DNA of 64,000 bases from NCBI GenBank assembly GCA_963573385.1, contig CAUYLG010021656.1, positions 62,001-126,000 on the forward strand, in the 5' to 3' direction. This DNA comes from Cacajao melanocephalus. Taxonomy: Eukaryota > Chordata > Mammalia > Primates > Pitheciidae. This document shows, piece after piece, positions 28,301 through 39,269 of this stretch (within the stretch, counting starts at the first letter, position 1; every line of letters starts with the position of its first letter). The notes beneath the pieces are model-generated. The model was given only the letters and a program-made list of their open reading frames with translations. It made no database searches and was not told where the DNA came from. Position numbers and translations under genes: made by a program.

Positions 28301-29109
28301 TACATTAAACTTACAGTATGGTTATTTGGTCTTTTTATAGATGAATTTACCCATCAACACTTGTTTCTGGCAATCAGAAAGCCATTTCTAATTTTCAGCA
28401 TGATAAAACTATATATTAGTATTGACAAATTTCCTCTCTTTTATTTTAAATCATGTTTTGAAATTTCAGTTTTATAATACTGAAAATCATGTAAGTTTAA
28501 AGCTGCTGCTAGTAATTATCATTCAAATACAAATGACATAATAATAAAATCTACTACCAAATAATAAAAAATAACCCTAGGTTATATATGACAATACATA
28601 AACGTCAGAACAGAGATTCAAATTCATGTTTGTTTGACTTTGAATTCTGGTTACTATTCCCTTTATATTGAAGCTTACTGAAGTTAAGTTCAAAGAGTCT
28701 CAGAAACTTTCAAGAGTAATGAATTAATGTTGATGATTTCTTAAATTTGATCTAAAGCATTAAATTAACCCTACAAATTTCCCGAAAGTATGAAGTAACA
28801 ATACAGTAAAAATTCATCAAATGCCATCACAGAGCTAAATAACAAAAATATAAAGGGCACAAATCAACCAACTACTTTCCTCTTACTTAATTTAAGCCAT
28901 CAGTGAGGTGTAGTTAACAAAGGTAATACAATCTTAGGATGCATAATAGAAGTTAATTGCCTAGATAATGGAAAATAATATCCTCATTGGACTGTGTTGG
29001 TCAGGACACACATAGAATAGTGAAATCAATTTTGTGTTCTTTAGGACTTTACTTGGACCCATGTTATGACAATTAACAATCTGGCTTATAGGTAGTTTTT
29101 ACGTATCTT

Positions 29110-29215
29110 TCTTCTACCATAGACTGTGAATTCCGTGCATACAAGGATCATGACTTACCTAATTGGATATCATTCACACTTAGCAGAAAATGTGGCCATT
29201 AGTATTTGCTTAGTA
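29110..29215 (+). repeat. L2-like 3' fragment
   Basis: AGACTGTGAATTCCGTGCATAC, AAGGATCATGACTTACC and CACACTTAGCAGAAAATG parallel the L2 3' block that contains AGACTGTGAGCTCC. Confidence 0.45.
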
Positions 29216-29430
29216 AAGCATTACATTCATTAAGTCATCCGTTTTATCTACTTGGATTCTTGCCATAATATTATAACTAGTTTATTTGCCTCTTTCTTCT
29301 CTTCACTGAGTTCCATTCTCTACATAATTGCTCAAGCAATAAAGTAACCTCCCCAAGGTCAAACAACTAGTAAATGACAGACAGTAGATTTAACCTAGGT
29401 AGACTAACTTCAGAGCTTCATTTTCAAAAT
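29216..29430 (-). repeat. MIR SINE, antisense
   Basis: CCCCAAGGTCAAACAACTAG, AAATGACAGACAGTAGATTT and ACCTAGGTAGACTAACTTC match the complement of the MIR 5' half in order. Confidence 0.65.
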
Positions 29431-29480
29431 CTGATTAATTAATAAAAATATCTCAAACATAAATAAGAGTGTGTTAAGAG

Positions 29481-29888
29481 TGTTTTAATTTGAATGTTCA
29501 TCCCCTCTAAAACTCATGTTGAAACTTAATTCCCAATGTGGAAGTATTGAGATGCAGGGCCTTTAAGAGGTAATTAAGCCATAAGGGACTAGGAGATTAA
29601 TCAATTAATGGGTTAATAATTAATGGATTAATATGGGGATGGGACTAGTGGCTTTGTAATAAGAAGAGAGACAAAAACTCACATACTCAGCATGTGATAT
29701 CCTGTGCAGCCTTGAGTCTCTGTATAGTCCTCACCAGTAAGAAGGTTCTCACTAAATGTGGCCCCTAGACCTCAGACTTCTGAGTCTCTATGACTGCAAG
29801 AAATAAATTTATTTTCATTATAAATGACCCAGTTTCAGATATTCTGTTAGAAGCAACAACAACAACAAAAACAACAAAGACTAAGATA
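29481..29888 (+). mobile_element. ERVL-MaLR solo LTR (MLT1A/MSTD-like)
   Basis: It begins TGTTTTAATTTGAATG and contains CATGTTGAAACTTAATTCCC, the AT-rich GATTAATCAATTAATGGG block, GATGGGACTAGTGGC, CTCACCAGTAAGAAGG and GCAAGAAATAAATTT (poly(A) signal block), ending GACTAAGATA. Flanking AAGAG (29476-29480 and 29889-29893) is a perfect five-base target-site duplication, which fixes both ends. A short CAA-rich expansion lies near the 3' end. Confidence 0.92.
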
Positions 29889-29893
29889 AAGAG

Positions 29894-31859
29894 GAATTAA
29901 TTTTTCAGGCTCAGTGACAATCTCCACAGATCAATCTGTAATGAGTCTAACATTTTAAGAGAGACTTTGACAAATAGAAATAAGGAAGTGAAGAAGTAAC
30001 CAGGAACATGAGCTGGCTGAAGAAAGGTCTATAGAAAGGAAAGCTGAAAGAAAGAGAAAGGTTTATCTTAACAAAATCTTGTTTGAGGATATATATGTTT
30101 GCCATCTTTAAAATATTAAGACCTATCATGAGATTAAAAAAAAAAAGTATTCTGCATTTTTCCAGGATTTCTTTGGCATAAAATAGGTACTTAATGACGA
30201 CTTGATTGTTAATTAAGTAATGATGAATTGGTACAGGCAACAAAGAAGTCAAGAACAATGTAATAAAACAAAGATCTTTAAAATTATCAGATCATTCCAA
30301 CAATGCAGGCTATGAAAAGAACCATGAGGACTGAATGAAGATACTAATCATCTACCAGTAGAGAAAATTAGAGTATTTGCCTAAATTGTTTAGCAAAATA
30401 AACACCAGTCTGGGACAAAAATGTAACAATTTAAGCCTTCTTGTTAAAAGTAAATATACTGCTATTCTAAAAAGGCTCTATATGTCCATATGATTGTTAT
30501 TCACAATTGTAGGCATTGCACATTATGCAATTTATAACAATGCTCCAAGTTAAGCTGTCACCATCTCATCGCTGGTTAATGTTTTACAAAATTGCAGTAT
30601 CTTACCTATAGTTTGCAAATGGCATAAGATCTTTGTAGATTTAAATTTATATAAAAATTAATGTACAAAATTTACTCTGTGCTTTACTGACTATAGTGCT
30701 TATTGTTTTAATATCATTTTTATAGTAGAGAGAAATAACAAGAGATTGTCATTGTCATAATTATCATCAAACTTTCTTTAGCATTATGTTTTATAGAGTA
30801 ACTTGTCATAAAAAGCAAGTAACAACTCATGAGTTTTTGTTCTTGCTTTTGTTCTTTTTAGACGTATGGCTTTTGGCAAGGAACGTGTAACTCTCTGAGT
30901 CTAGATTGTATCTTAAACAATGTAAAAAACACCTAACTTGCATATTTTTTGGAGGATTCATGATATTAAATATAAATCATCCAGCACAGCAGATAACACA
31001 CGGTGCATAACACATAATACCTATTGTTTTTATTATGGCACAGAATAAATATCCAGTATTTGTTTCATGATTATAATTGAACGGAAAACATAAAGCAAAT
31101 GCTACAATTCTAATTTTTTATAAACAGAGTTTTAACATTGTATGTGAAAACTATAAGATCACAGAAACAATAAGTTGCAATGGGGAGAGGTATATCAAAA
31201 ATATCAGAAAATGGACCCTTACCATTTGCTCCTCCATAGAAGCAATGAAAATAGTGGTAGAAATCATTAAAAACAACTTTTTTTTTTCAGAATTCTGAAA
31301 ATTCACTAAAGGCTTTCAATAATCTTATGAATATTTATAAAAATGAAGTGCTAAATCTTAAAAACAACAATGAGCTTTGTGGTGCTTTAACCTTCCCCAT
31401 TTCCATTCTTGTATCCTCAGCTAGATGGGAGCATTTAAAATCAGCTTTTTTGGAACTAATATATCTGGAAAAACCAGCAGCATTTCACTGAAGGGTAGAT
31501 TAGTTTTCAAGATCTCTAATAGGTCTATTCCCCCGGCTTTACTATATTTTTCTATTTGATAAATTCTTGAAATAGCTGCATTCATAGGGTGGGCTTCTCT
31601 TAATTTGAGTTGAGTTGGAGCTAAGTTGCTGAGGAAAGCTTTATTCCTAAGGTATTTGTTGAAAACAACTAGCAAGAAATGTTTAACATTACAGCTAGCT
31701 GAGGTAGCAATACCAGTTGGGGCAAACAAAAGGCTGCACAAAATTATTAAAGGAAAATCTAGGGAATAAAATGCCCATGGGAGCTTTGAAAGACTCCAAC
31801 ACATCTTTGAGAATATAGGAGGACATGCGTATGTGTAGCAATCTTCACATGTCCAGTAA
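29894..31859. other. No recognised feature
   Basis: AT-rich sequence without a supported gene. A 127-codon minus-strand frame (31804-31421) shows no domain I recognise. The right-hand end may be the diverged 5' region of the L1M that follows. Confidence 0.4.
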
Positions 31860-32537
31860 AGGTCTGAAAGGATATTAATGTCTCACTTCTGGCTAAACTC
31901 AATGCTAAGTGAAGCTAGAAGGTAAAGGCTCATAAAAAGTTGTAATGTTCTCAGTATTGAAGTCATGACCCAACAAATACAATTTTGTGTCATTCAGCAA
32001 AGACTGGAAAACCTATAGTTCAAGACAATTAAGAAAATATATGTTCCATCATTAAGTGAACATTAAGTTAACCAAGTAAACAGACCAGTATGCACACATA
32101 ACAGAGAATATACAGCTTTATGAGAATTCTTATAGGAAAGTCATTAAATAAGCCAATATCATCATCAGCAACAGCAATTAAAGAAACAAAACAGTAAACA
32201 ACAAATTCTGGGAGGAGTAGTACATTTTATTTCCAGAGTTGCAATGGTATATTGTTATAAATGTTCAGTTTTCAACAAAATGTATTTTAAAAAACTGAAA
32301 GAAAAATGAAACAAAAAATGCCCATAAGCAAGGGGTGGAAAGCAGTTAATAGAACCTCTACTCAGAGAGCCCAGATATAGACTTCCAGACAAAACTTTAC
32401 ATGGGCTAATATGAATATATATTACTTCAGAGAAGTAATGAACACTATGTCTAAAGAAAAGAAAGGAAGTAACCAACAATGTATCACTAAATGAAATTCT
32501 GGAGTTAAGAAGGAAAGTAACAGAAACAAAATTTACT

Positions 32538-33143
32538 GGAGGAGACTGCCTAGGAAAATGGCAGAGAGAAAGCAGTACTAACTTGCAGCTTCCACTTGGA
32601 TGGACAGAGCAGTATGTGGAGACATGTCATGAACTTTTCCTCCAAGAACTGGCACAGATACACACCAGGAAGCCCAAGAGGTCCACAGATCCTTTGAAGG
32701 AGGCAGATTGCCACTGCAGGTTTTGTGGGACAGTAGAAGCACTGTGAGTTGGCTTGAGCTGTGAGGCTTGTAGCCTGTGGCAATTTCTCAGCCCAGCTCA
32801 CCCACTGCCTGGAAATAAACTCCATGCTATTGGGTGGGGGGGCACAGTGGGAGTGAGACTTACAAATTGAATAAAACTAAGGAACATGGAATTTAAATGC
32901 TGTGTAGATTTTGGATTTTATCCACAGACATATATAGGCAGTAATATAAAAATAGTTCAAATTCAAATAAAGTTTAGCTAGTAGTATTGTTTCAAAGTTA
33001 ATTTCTTAGTTTGATAATTGCACTATGGTTATATAAGATTTTGCATTTAGTGGAAATTGAATGAAAATTATACAGGAACTCAGTGTACTACTTTTTGCAA
33101 CTCTTGTCTATGTTTAAAATGATTGCAAAATAAACAGTTTTAA
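32538..33143 (+). mobile_element. 606-base inserted element, L1-like ends joined
   Basis: It interrupts L1M ORF1 text between AAAATTTACT (32528-32537) and GAATTTTGCT (33144-33153), a 7/10 match expected of an eroded duplication. Its left end, GGAGGAGACTGCC...AATGGCAGAG, resembles an L1 5'UTR start. Its right end, TTGATAATTGCACTATGG...AAATGATTGCAAAATAAAC, resembles an old L1M 3' tail. No ORF1 or ORF2 text lies between. It could be an internally deleted L1, a HAL1-like or LTR-class element. Confidence 0.4.
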
Positions 33144-33597
33144 GAATTTTGCTAGAGGAACTCAATGGCAGATTTAAGAAGTCAGAATAAATAACCATTG
33201 CACCTGAAGATAGGCCAGTTGATATGTTCCTGTTTTAGTAGCAGAAAAAAAAAATAAAAGAAAGAGGAAAATTAAGCAGAGCCTCAGAGACTCATGGGAT
33301 ATCACCAGTCCTATCGGCCTGTGCATAGTGGGAGTCCCAGAAAGAGAGGAGAAAAAGAATAGGGCAGAAATAATATTTTAAGAAATAATCACCACAATCT
33401 TTCCAAGTTTGATGAAGAATATTAACCTACACTTCCAAGAAGTACAATACACTTCAAGTAGGATATATTCAAAGATCTAAATGGCCAGGCATATTATAGT
33501 AAAACTATGAAAAACCAAAGAGAGGATCTTGAAAGTAGCAAGATAAAAATGATTCATTACATTACAGGGGATCGTCAATAATAACAGCAGCTGAGTT

Positions 33598-34056
33598 ATT
33601 TTTTTTTAATTTTAACTTTTATTTTAGACTTAGGGGTACATGTGATGCAGGTTTGTTACATGGGGATACTGTATGATGCTGAGATCCGAGGTACTATGCT
33701 TTCTGTCACCAAATAGTGAGCATGGTACCCAGCAGTTTTCCAACCTTTTCCCCACTCCCTCTCTGTCTTTTCTAGTAGTTACCAGTGTTTATTTTTGCCA
33801 TCTTCATGTTCATGAGTACTCAGTGTTTGGCTGCCACTTATAAGTGATGATGTGTGGTATTTGGTTTTCTGCTCCTGTATTAATTTACTTAGAATAATGA
33901 CTTCCAGCAGCATCCATTTTGCTGAAAAAGGCATGATTTTATTATTTTTAATGGCTGCATAGTATTTCATGGTGTACATGTACCATAATTCTTTATCCAT
34001 TCCACTATTAATATGCACCTAGTTTTATTCTATGTATTTGCTACTGTGAATAGTTG
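33598..34056 (-). mobile_element. L1P 3' end, antisense, 5'-truncated
   Basis: The plus strand reads TTTTAATTTTAACTTTTATT, GGTTTGTTACATGGGG, TGGCTGCATAGTATTTCATGG and TAATTCTTTATCCATTCC, the complement of an L1 ORF2 C-terminus and 3'UTR. A minus-strand frame at 34018-33779 encodes the ORF2 C-terminal phrase MKYYAAIKN. Flanks AGCTGAGTT (33589-33597) and AGCTGACTT (34057-34065) form an 8/9 target-site duplication. Confidence 0.85.
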
Positions 34057-34295
34057 AGCTGACTTCTAATTGGAAATTATGGAGGCCAGAAGATAGTGGA
34101 TAATATTTTAAAGTGCTGAAAGGAAGAGACTGTCAACTAACAAAAATCTTTCATGCTTAAATAAGAGTTTATTAGACAGTAAATTGCACCCACATGAAGA
34201 AATAAACATAACTACATAAGTAAATATAAAAGATAATAAAATGTATTTGTGTTTATAATACCTGCTTTTTATATCTTACTTTCTTAACACTGACA

Positions 34296-34757
34296 TGTAT
34301 GTTTATTGCAGCACTGTTCACAATAGCAAAGACTTGGAACCAACCAAAATGCCCATCAGTGATAGACTGGATAAAGAAAGTGTGGCATATATACAGCATG
34401 AATTACTATGCAGCCATAAAAATGGATAAATTCATGTCCTTTTCAGGGACATGGATGAAGTTGGAAACCATCATTCTCAGCAAACTAATACAAGAACAGG
34501 AAACCAAATGCCACATGTTCTCACTCATAAGTAGGAGTTGAACAATAAGAACACATGGACACAGGGAGGGGAACATCACACACTGGGGCCTGTCAGTGGG
34601 TGGGGGGCTAGGGAAGGGATAGCATTAGGAGAAGTACCTAATGTAGATGACAGTTGATGAGTGCAGCAAACCAACATGGCACATGTATACCTATGCAACA
34701 AACATGCGTATTCTGTACATGTATCCCAGATCTTAAAGTATAATTTATATATATATA
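34296..34757 (+). mobile_element. L1P 3' end, sense, 5'-truncated
   Basis: GTTTATTGCAGCACTGTTC, ACTATGCAGCCATAAAAATG, CATGGATGAAGTTGGAAACC and GGCACATGTATACC run in L1 order to TTAAAGTATAATTT and a short AT tail. The plus-strand frame 34299-34541 is the ORF2 C-terminus. ACTGACA at 34289-34295 and 34758-34764 is a likely target-site duplication. It is a head-to-head partner of the antisense L1 240 bases upstream. Confidence 0.87.
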
Positions 34758-36007
34758 ACTGACAAATTAAATTATAAATCTGTTAGTGTGTTTATAATGT
34801 TTGAAAATATAATTTGTATGATAGTAGAGGTACAAACGAGAAAGAAGTAAAGAGGATTATATTAAAGTAATTGGTTTGTAGACTAGGGAAATTATGTTGG
34901 TATTAGTCCAAACTAGACTATTTTAGTTTAGGTGTTAGCAGTAATCGCGAAGGAAACCAATAAGCAAGAAATTGAGCATACTGTAAATCAGTGTCAAGAA
35001 AAATAAAACTGTGCATTACAATGTTTCTACTTAACACAGAAAAAAATGTAGCAATGAGAGAATCTCAGAGCGGAGAAAGACAAGAAAGCCATCAATATAT
35101 TGAAATCAAAGAGAAAATTTTGTATATGAATCCTACATAATCAGTAATTATATCAACCGTAAATAATTTATACATTATTTCAAAAGGTAGTGGCTGGAGG
35201 AATGCATTAGAAAGATATGATTCAACCATATTCTGTGGATAAAACACATACTTCAGATTTAAATGATCAAATAATTTGAAAGTGAAAGTATGGAAAAAGA
35301 GATTCCATGCAGATGGTAACCAAAAAAGACCAAGAGTGATTATACAAATATCAAACTAAATAGATTGTATATTTAAAAAGAAGTTACTAGAGGTAAAGAA
35401 GACATTTTAAATGCTAAGAGAGCCAAACCACCAGGAAGACATGACAATTATATGTGCATCTAACAACTGACTCAAAGGAGAAATAGACAATTCAACAGTA
35501 AATAGTTGGAGACTTAGTATCTTGCTTGTATAATTGGTAGAATTAGGAGACAGAGGCTTAAGAGGGAAATAGGAAACTTAAACAACACAACAAACCAACT
35601 AGACCTAATAGACATCTATAGAACACTTATCCAACAACAACATAATACTTATTTTTTTTAATTGTACAAGGTACATTTTCATGATAGAGCATGTATTTGC
35701 CCATAACACAAACTTTAATACATTTGAAATCATACAACAAATGTTCTTGACAACAATAGAATGAAATTAAAAGTCAACAACAAAAATTAGGAAAATTAAT
35801 AAATATAGGGAAATTAAACAATATATTCAAATAAAATTTGTGGCAAAAAATTACAAAAGAAATTATTTCTAATTTCCTCTTCTAATTTCAATTTCTTTGA
35901 GAAAAAGTAAACAAAAGCAAAACATACCAAAATTTATAGGGTGCAGTCAAAATAGTGCATAAAATAAAATTTACCACTCTAATGGTCTATACTAAAAATC
36001 TCTCATT

Positions 36008-36012
36008 TCAAT
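36008..36012. repeat. Target-site duplication of MSTA provirus, left
   Basis: TCAAT, identical to 38209-38213. Confidence 0.85.
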
Positions 36013-36391
36013 TGATATGTTTGGATTTATGTCCCTGCCCAAATCTCATGTCAAATTAGAATCCCCAATGTTGAAGGTGCAACCTGGTGGGAGGTGATTG
36101 GATCATGGGGGCAGACTTCCCTCTTGCTGTTCTCCTAATAGTGAGTGAGCTATTCTGAGATCTGGTTGTTTAAAAGTGTGAGGCACTGACCCCACCCCAT
36201 TCTGCTGCTCCACCCATGTAAGATGTGCCTTCATCTTCTTTGCCTTCTGCCATGATTACAAGTTTCCTGAGGCCTCCCCCGTCATGTTTCCTGTACAGCC
36301 TGCAGAAGCATGAGCCAATTCAACCTCTTTACTTTATAAATTACCCAGTCTCAGATAGTTCTTTATGGCAATGTGAGAACGGACTAGTACA
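36013..36391 (+). mobile_element. MSTA-type 5' LTR (ERVL-MaLR)
   Basis: TGATATGTTTGGATTTATG, CCAAATCTCATGTCAAATTAG, GTGGGAGGTGATTGGATCATG, GATCTGGTTGTTTAAAAGTG, GTTTCCTGAGGCCTCC, CTTCCTGTACAG-like and TTATAAATTACCCAGTC follow MSTA order and end CTAGTACA. It pairs with 37839-38208. Confidence 0.9.
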
Positions 36392-37838
36392 GAAAATTGG
36401 TACCTAGGTGGTATGATTTGGCTGTGTCCCCACCCAAATCTCATATTGAATTCCCATGTCTTGTGAGAGGGAGCAAATGGGAGGTAATTGAATCAGGGGT
36501 ATAGGTATTTCCTGTGCTGTTCTTATGAGATCTGATGGTTATTATAAGGGGGAGTTTTCCTGCACAAGCTCTCTTTGCTTGCTGCCATCCATGTAAGATG
36601 TGACTTGCTCCTCCTTGCCTCCCACCATGATTGTGAGGCTTCCTCAGCCACATGGAACTGTAAGTCCAATTAAACCTTTTACTTTTGTAAATTGCCCAGC
36701 CTTAGATATGTCTTTATCAGCAGCATGAAAACAGACTAATACACTAGGAGTGGGGCACTGTTATAAAGATACCTGAAAATGTGGAAGGGACTTTGGAACT
36801 AGGTAATGGGAAGAGGTTAGTACAATTTGGAGATCTCAGGAGAAGAAAGGAAGATGAGGAAAAGTTTGGACTTCCTATATACTGATTAAGTTGTTGTGAC
36901 AAAATGCCTTATGAGGAAAAACTACCATCCTCACACCAGACTCTATGTGCAGCCAGGATATCAGTCTGTAAAGGGAGCTGATCCAGCTTCAACTGTGGCT
37001 AAGAGAGCCCCAGACATATCTCAGTCCACTTTCCTGGAGGGTGCAAGGCCTAGACATTGACGGCTTCCATGTGGTGTTAAGCATATGGGTACACAGAAGG
37101 CAAGAGTTGAGGCTTGGGAGTCTCCTGCTAGATTTCAGAGAATGTATGGAAATGCCTGGATATTCAGGCAGAAGCCTGCTACAGAGGAAAAGCCCTCATG
37201 GAGAACCTCTACTAGGGCAGTACAGAGGGAAAATGTGGAGTTGGAGCCCCTACACAGAGTCCCCAGTGGGGCACTGCCTTGTGGAGCTGTAAGAAAAGGA
37301 CCACTGTTCTCCAGATCCCATGATGGTAGATCCACAAACAGCTTGCACTATGCACTAAGAAAAGCTGCAGGCACTCAACATCAGCCTGCGAAAGCAGCTG
37401 AGGGAGCTGTATTCTGCAGAGCCACAGAGGCAAGAGTTGCCCAAAGTCTTGGGAGCTCACCCCTTGCATCAGTGTGGCCTGGATGTGAAACATAGTGTCA
37501 TAAGAGACTATTTTGGGCTTTAAGATTTAATTACTGCCCTGCTGAGTTTCAGACTTGCATGGGGCCTGAAACTCCTTTGCATTGGCTGATATCTCCCTTT
37601 TGGAATGGATATGTTTACCCAATGCCTGTACCCCCATTGTATCTTAGAAGTAACTAATTTGTTTTTCATTATATAGGATCATAAGTGAAAGGGACTTGCT
37701 TTGTCTCAGGTGAGACTTTGGACTGTGGACTTTTGAATTAACGCTGAAATAAGTTAAGACTTGTGGGACTGTTGAGAAGGGATAATTGTATTTTGCAATG
37801 TGAGAAGGACCGAGATTTTTAAGAGAACAGAAATAGAA
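36392..37838 (+). pseudogene. MaLR internal region (MST/THE1-int), partly deleted
   Basis: Primer-binding-proximal text GAAAATTGGTACC is followed, after the nested THE1 LTR, by AGTGGGGCACTGTTATAAAG, GTGGAAGGGACTTTGG and then distal internal text: GGTGCAAGGCCTAGAC, TTCCATGTGGTGTTAAGC, AATGTATGGAAATGCCTGG, CACAGAGTCCCCAGTGGGGC and CAATGCCTGTACCCCCATTG. A middle portion is missing around 36870-37000. A 136-codon plus-strand frame (37085-37495) is a relic reading frame of the element. MaLR internal regions encode no pol and depend on other elements for mobility. Confidence 0.85.
36409..36743 (+). mobile_element. THE1-type solo LTR nested in MSTA provirus
   Basis: TGGTATGATTTGGCTGTGTC, GAATTCCCATGTCTTGTGAG, GGGAGGTAATTGAATCAGGG, CTTATGAGATCTGATGG and ACCATGATTGTGAGGC run to GACTAATACA. 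It is flanked by CTAGG at 36404-36408 and 36744-36748, a perfect duplication, and splits the start of the MaLR internal region just after the 5' LTR. Confidence 0.93.
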
Positions 37839-38208
37839 TGGTATGATTTGGCTCTGTGTCACCGCCCAGATCTCACATCAAATTGGAATCCCTAGTGTTA
37901 GAGGAGAGGCCTAGCGGGAGGTGATTGGATCACAGGGGCAGATTTCCCCCTTGCTGTTGTTGTGACAGTCAGTGAGAACTCAGGAGATCAGGTTGTTTAA
38001 AAGTGTGTGGCACCTATCAGCTCTCACTCTTCCCCCTGCTTCAGCCGTGTAAGATGTGCCTCTTTCTTCTTCACCTTGTCCCATGATTTTAAGTTTCCTA
38101 AGGCCTCCCCATCCATGCTTCCTGTACAGCCTGCAAAACTGTGAGTCAGTTAAACCTCTTTTCTTACAAATTACCCAGTCTTAGGTAGTGTGAGAGCAAA
38201 GTAATAAG
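37839..38208 (+). mobile_element. MSTA-type 3' LTR (ERVL-MaLR)
   Basis: TGGTATGATTTGGCTCTGTG starts a 370-base copy of the 5' LTR sharing AGGTGATTGGATCA, GTTGTTTAAAAGTGTG, CTTCCTGTACAGCCTGC and TTACCCAGTCTTAGGTAG. It ends AAGTAATAAG with the terminal CA lost. TCAAT follows at 38209-38213, matching the left flank. Confidence 0.9.
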
Positions 38209-38213
38209 TCAAT
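38209..38213. repeat. Target-site duplication of MSTA provirus, right
   Basis: TCAAT, identical to 36008-36012. Old L1M sequence continues on either side. Confidence 0.85.
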
Positions 38214-39109
38214 ATTCTAACATTCTACCATAAAATTTGGAAAAAAGCAAACCAAAAACAAAAGAAGAAGAAATAAAATTATATGTTATACAAACTGTAT
38301 AAATATAATTAAAGCTAACATAAATAATATATATTTGGGGAAATAAATGAAGCAGAATAAAATAACAAATGAATTGGCTTTTGGCAAATATTGGCAAATG
38401 TTTAGCCACACCAGGTAAAAAATGAAGAAAATACAATAATAAAATCAGAAATGAAAGAATGTACATCACTAATGACCTTACATAAATAGAGAGTGTTATA
38501 TGAAATACTATGAGAAATTATACACCTATGAATTAGGTAATCCAAATAAAAAAAAATTTTTTTGCAATGGAACATTATTTGGTCACAAAATGAAGTACTG
38601 ATACATGCCACAGAATGGATTAACCTTGAAAGCCTATGCTAAATGAAAGAAGCCAGTCAAAACATTACATATTGTAATATGTAGCTACTGTAATGTTGCA
38701 AAATGTAATTATATATATAACAAATATAAGACCATTACTATAAAAAGTCTCAAATTAGCAATTCTATATAAACAGTAGTAGTTGCCAGGAGTTGAGAGGA
38801 GTGAAAAATGAAGAGTGATTACTAACAGGTACCTGGATTTATTTAAGTGTAGGGAAGCATTCTAAAAGTTAGTGGTAGTGATTGCACAACTCTGAATATA
38901 ATAAAAACCAGTGAGTTTACATTTTAAAAGACTAAAGTTTTTGACATATATGTCATATCTCAAAAATTGTTATAAATATACTAGGTAGCAGAAATAAGAT
39001 TTAAATGTAGATCTCACTACAGTTTCATTCCAGTGTGCATACCATAGGAAACCTATGAATTTTACCCACATTCAGCCTTATACCAAGAAAATAACTTTAC
39101 AGTTTTGTG

Positions 39110-39260
39110 TATTCATTTAATCTTAGTACTTTCCAGACTCCAGAGATATCCACATATATCATCTCATTTTGAATCTTCCCAAACCCAATTGTGAAATTCG
39201 ATTATATGATCTCTATTACTGTCCCTGTTTAGTAGTGAAGAAATCTTGGAATCAAAGATG
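39110..39260 (-). repeat. MIR-like SINE fragment, antisense
   Basis: ATCATCTCATTTTGAATCTTCC, ATGATCTCTATTACTGTCCC and TTAGTAGTGAAGAAATC parallel the MIR core complement. Confidence 0.5.
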
Positions 39261-39269
39261 ATAATAGGT

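Larger units (their letters stand above)
31860..38975 (+). mobile_element. Old LINE-1 (L1M, MC/MD-like), interrupted composite
   Basis: Pieces of one plus-strand L1M are found in order: ORF1 N-terminal region to 32537, ORF1 33154-33588 and 34066-34140, inter-ORF and ORF2 endonuclease-like region 34765-36007 (ACCTAATAGACATCTATAG at 35606), ORF2 38214-38555 (AAAATCAGAAATGAAAGAA at 38440), and 3'UTR 38556-38975 (AAGAAGCCAGTCAAAACATT, GTTGCCAGGAGTTG, TGATTGCACAACTCTG). Each gap is a younger insertion, and the host L1 text continues across the joins. Much of ORF2 is deleted, and all frames are broken. The 5' boundary is uncertain. Confidence 0.75.

Noticed and set aside
31421..31804. 127-codon minus-strand open frame
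   Set aside because: No domain recognised. It sits just before, and perhaps inside, the diverged L1M 5' region, and composition does not look coding.
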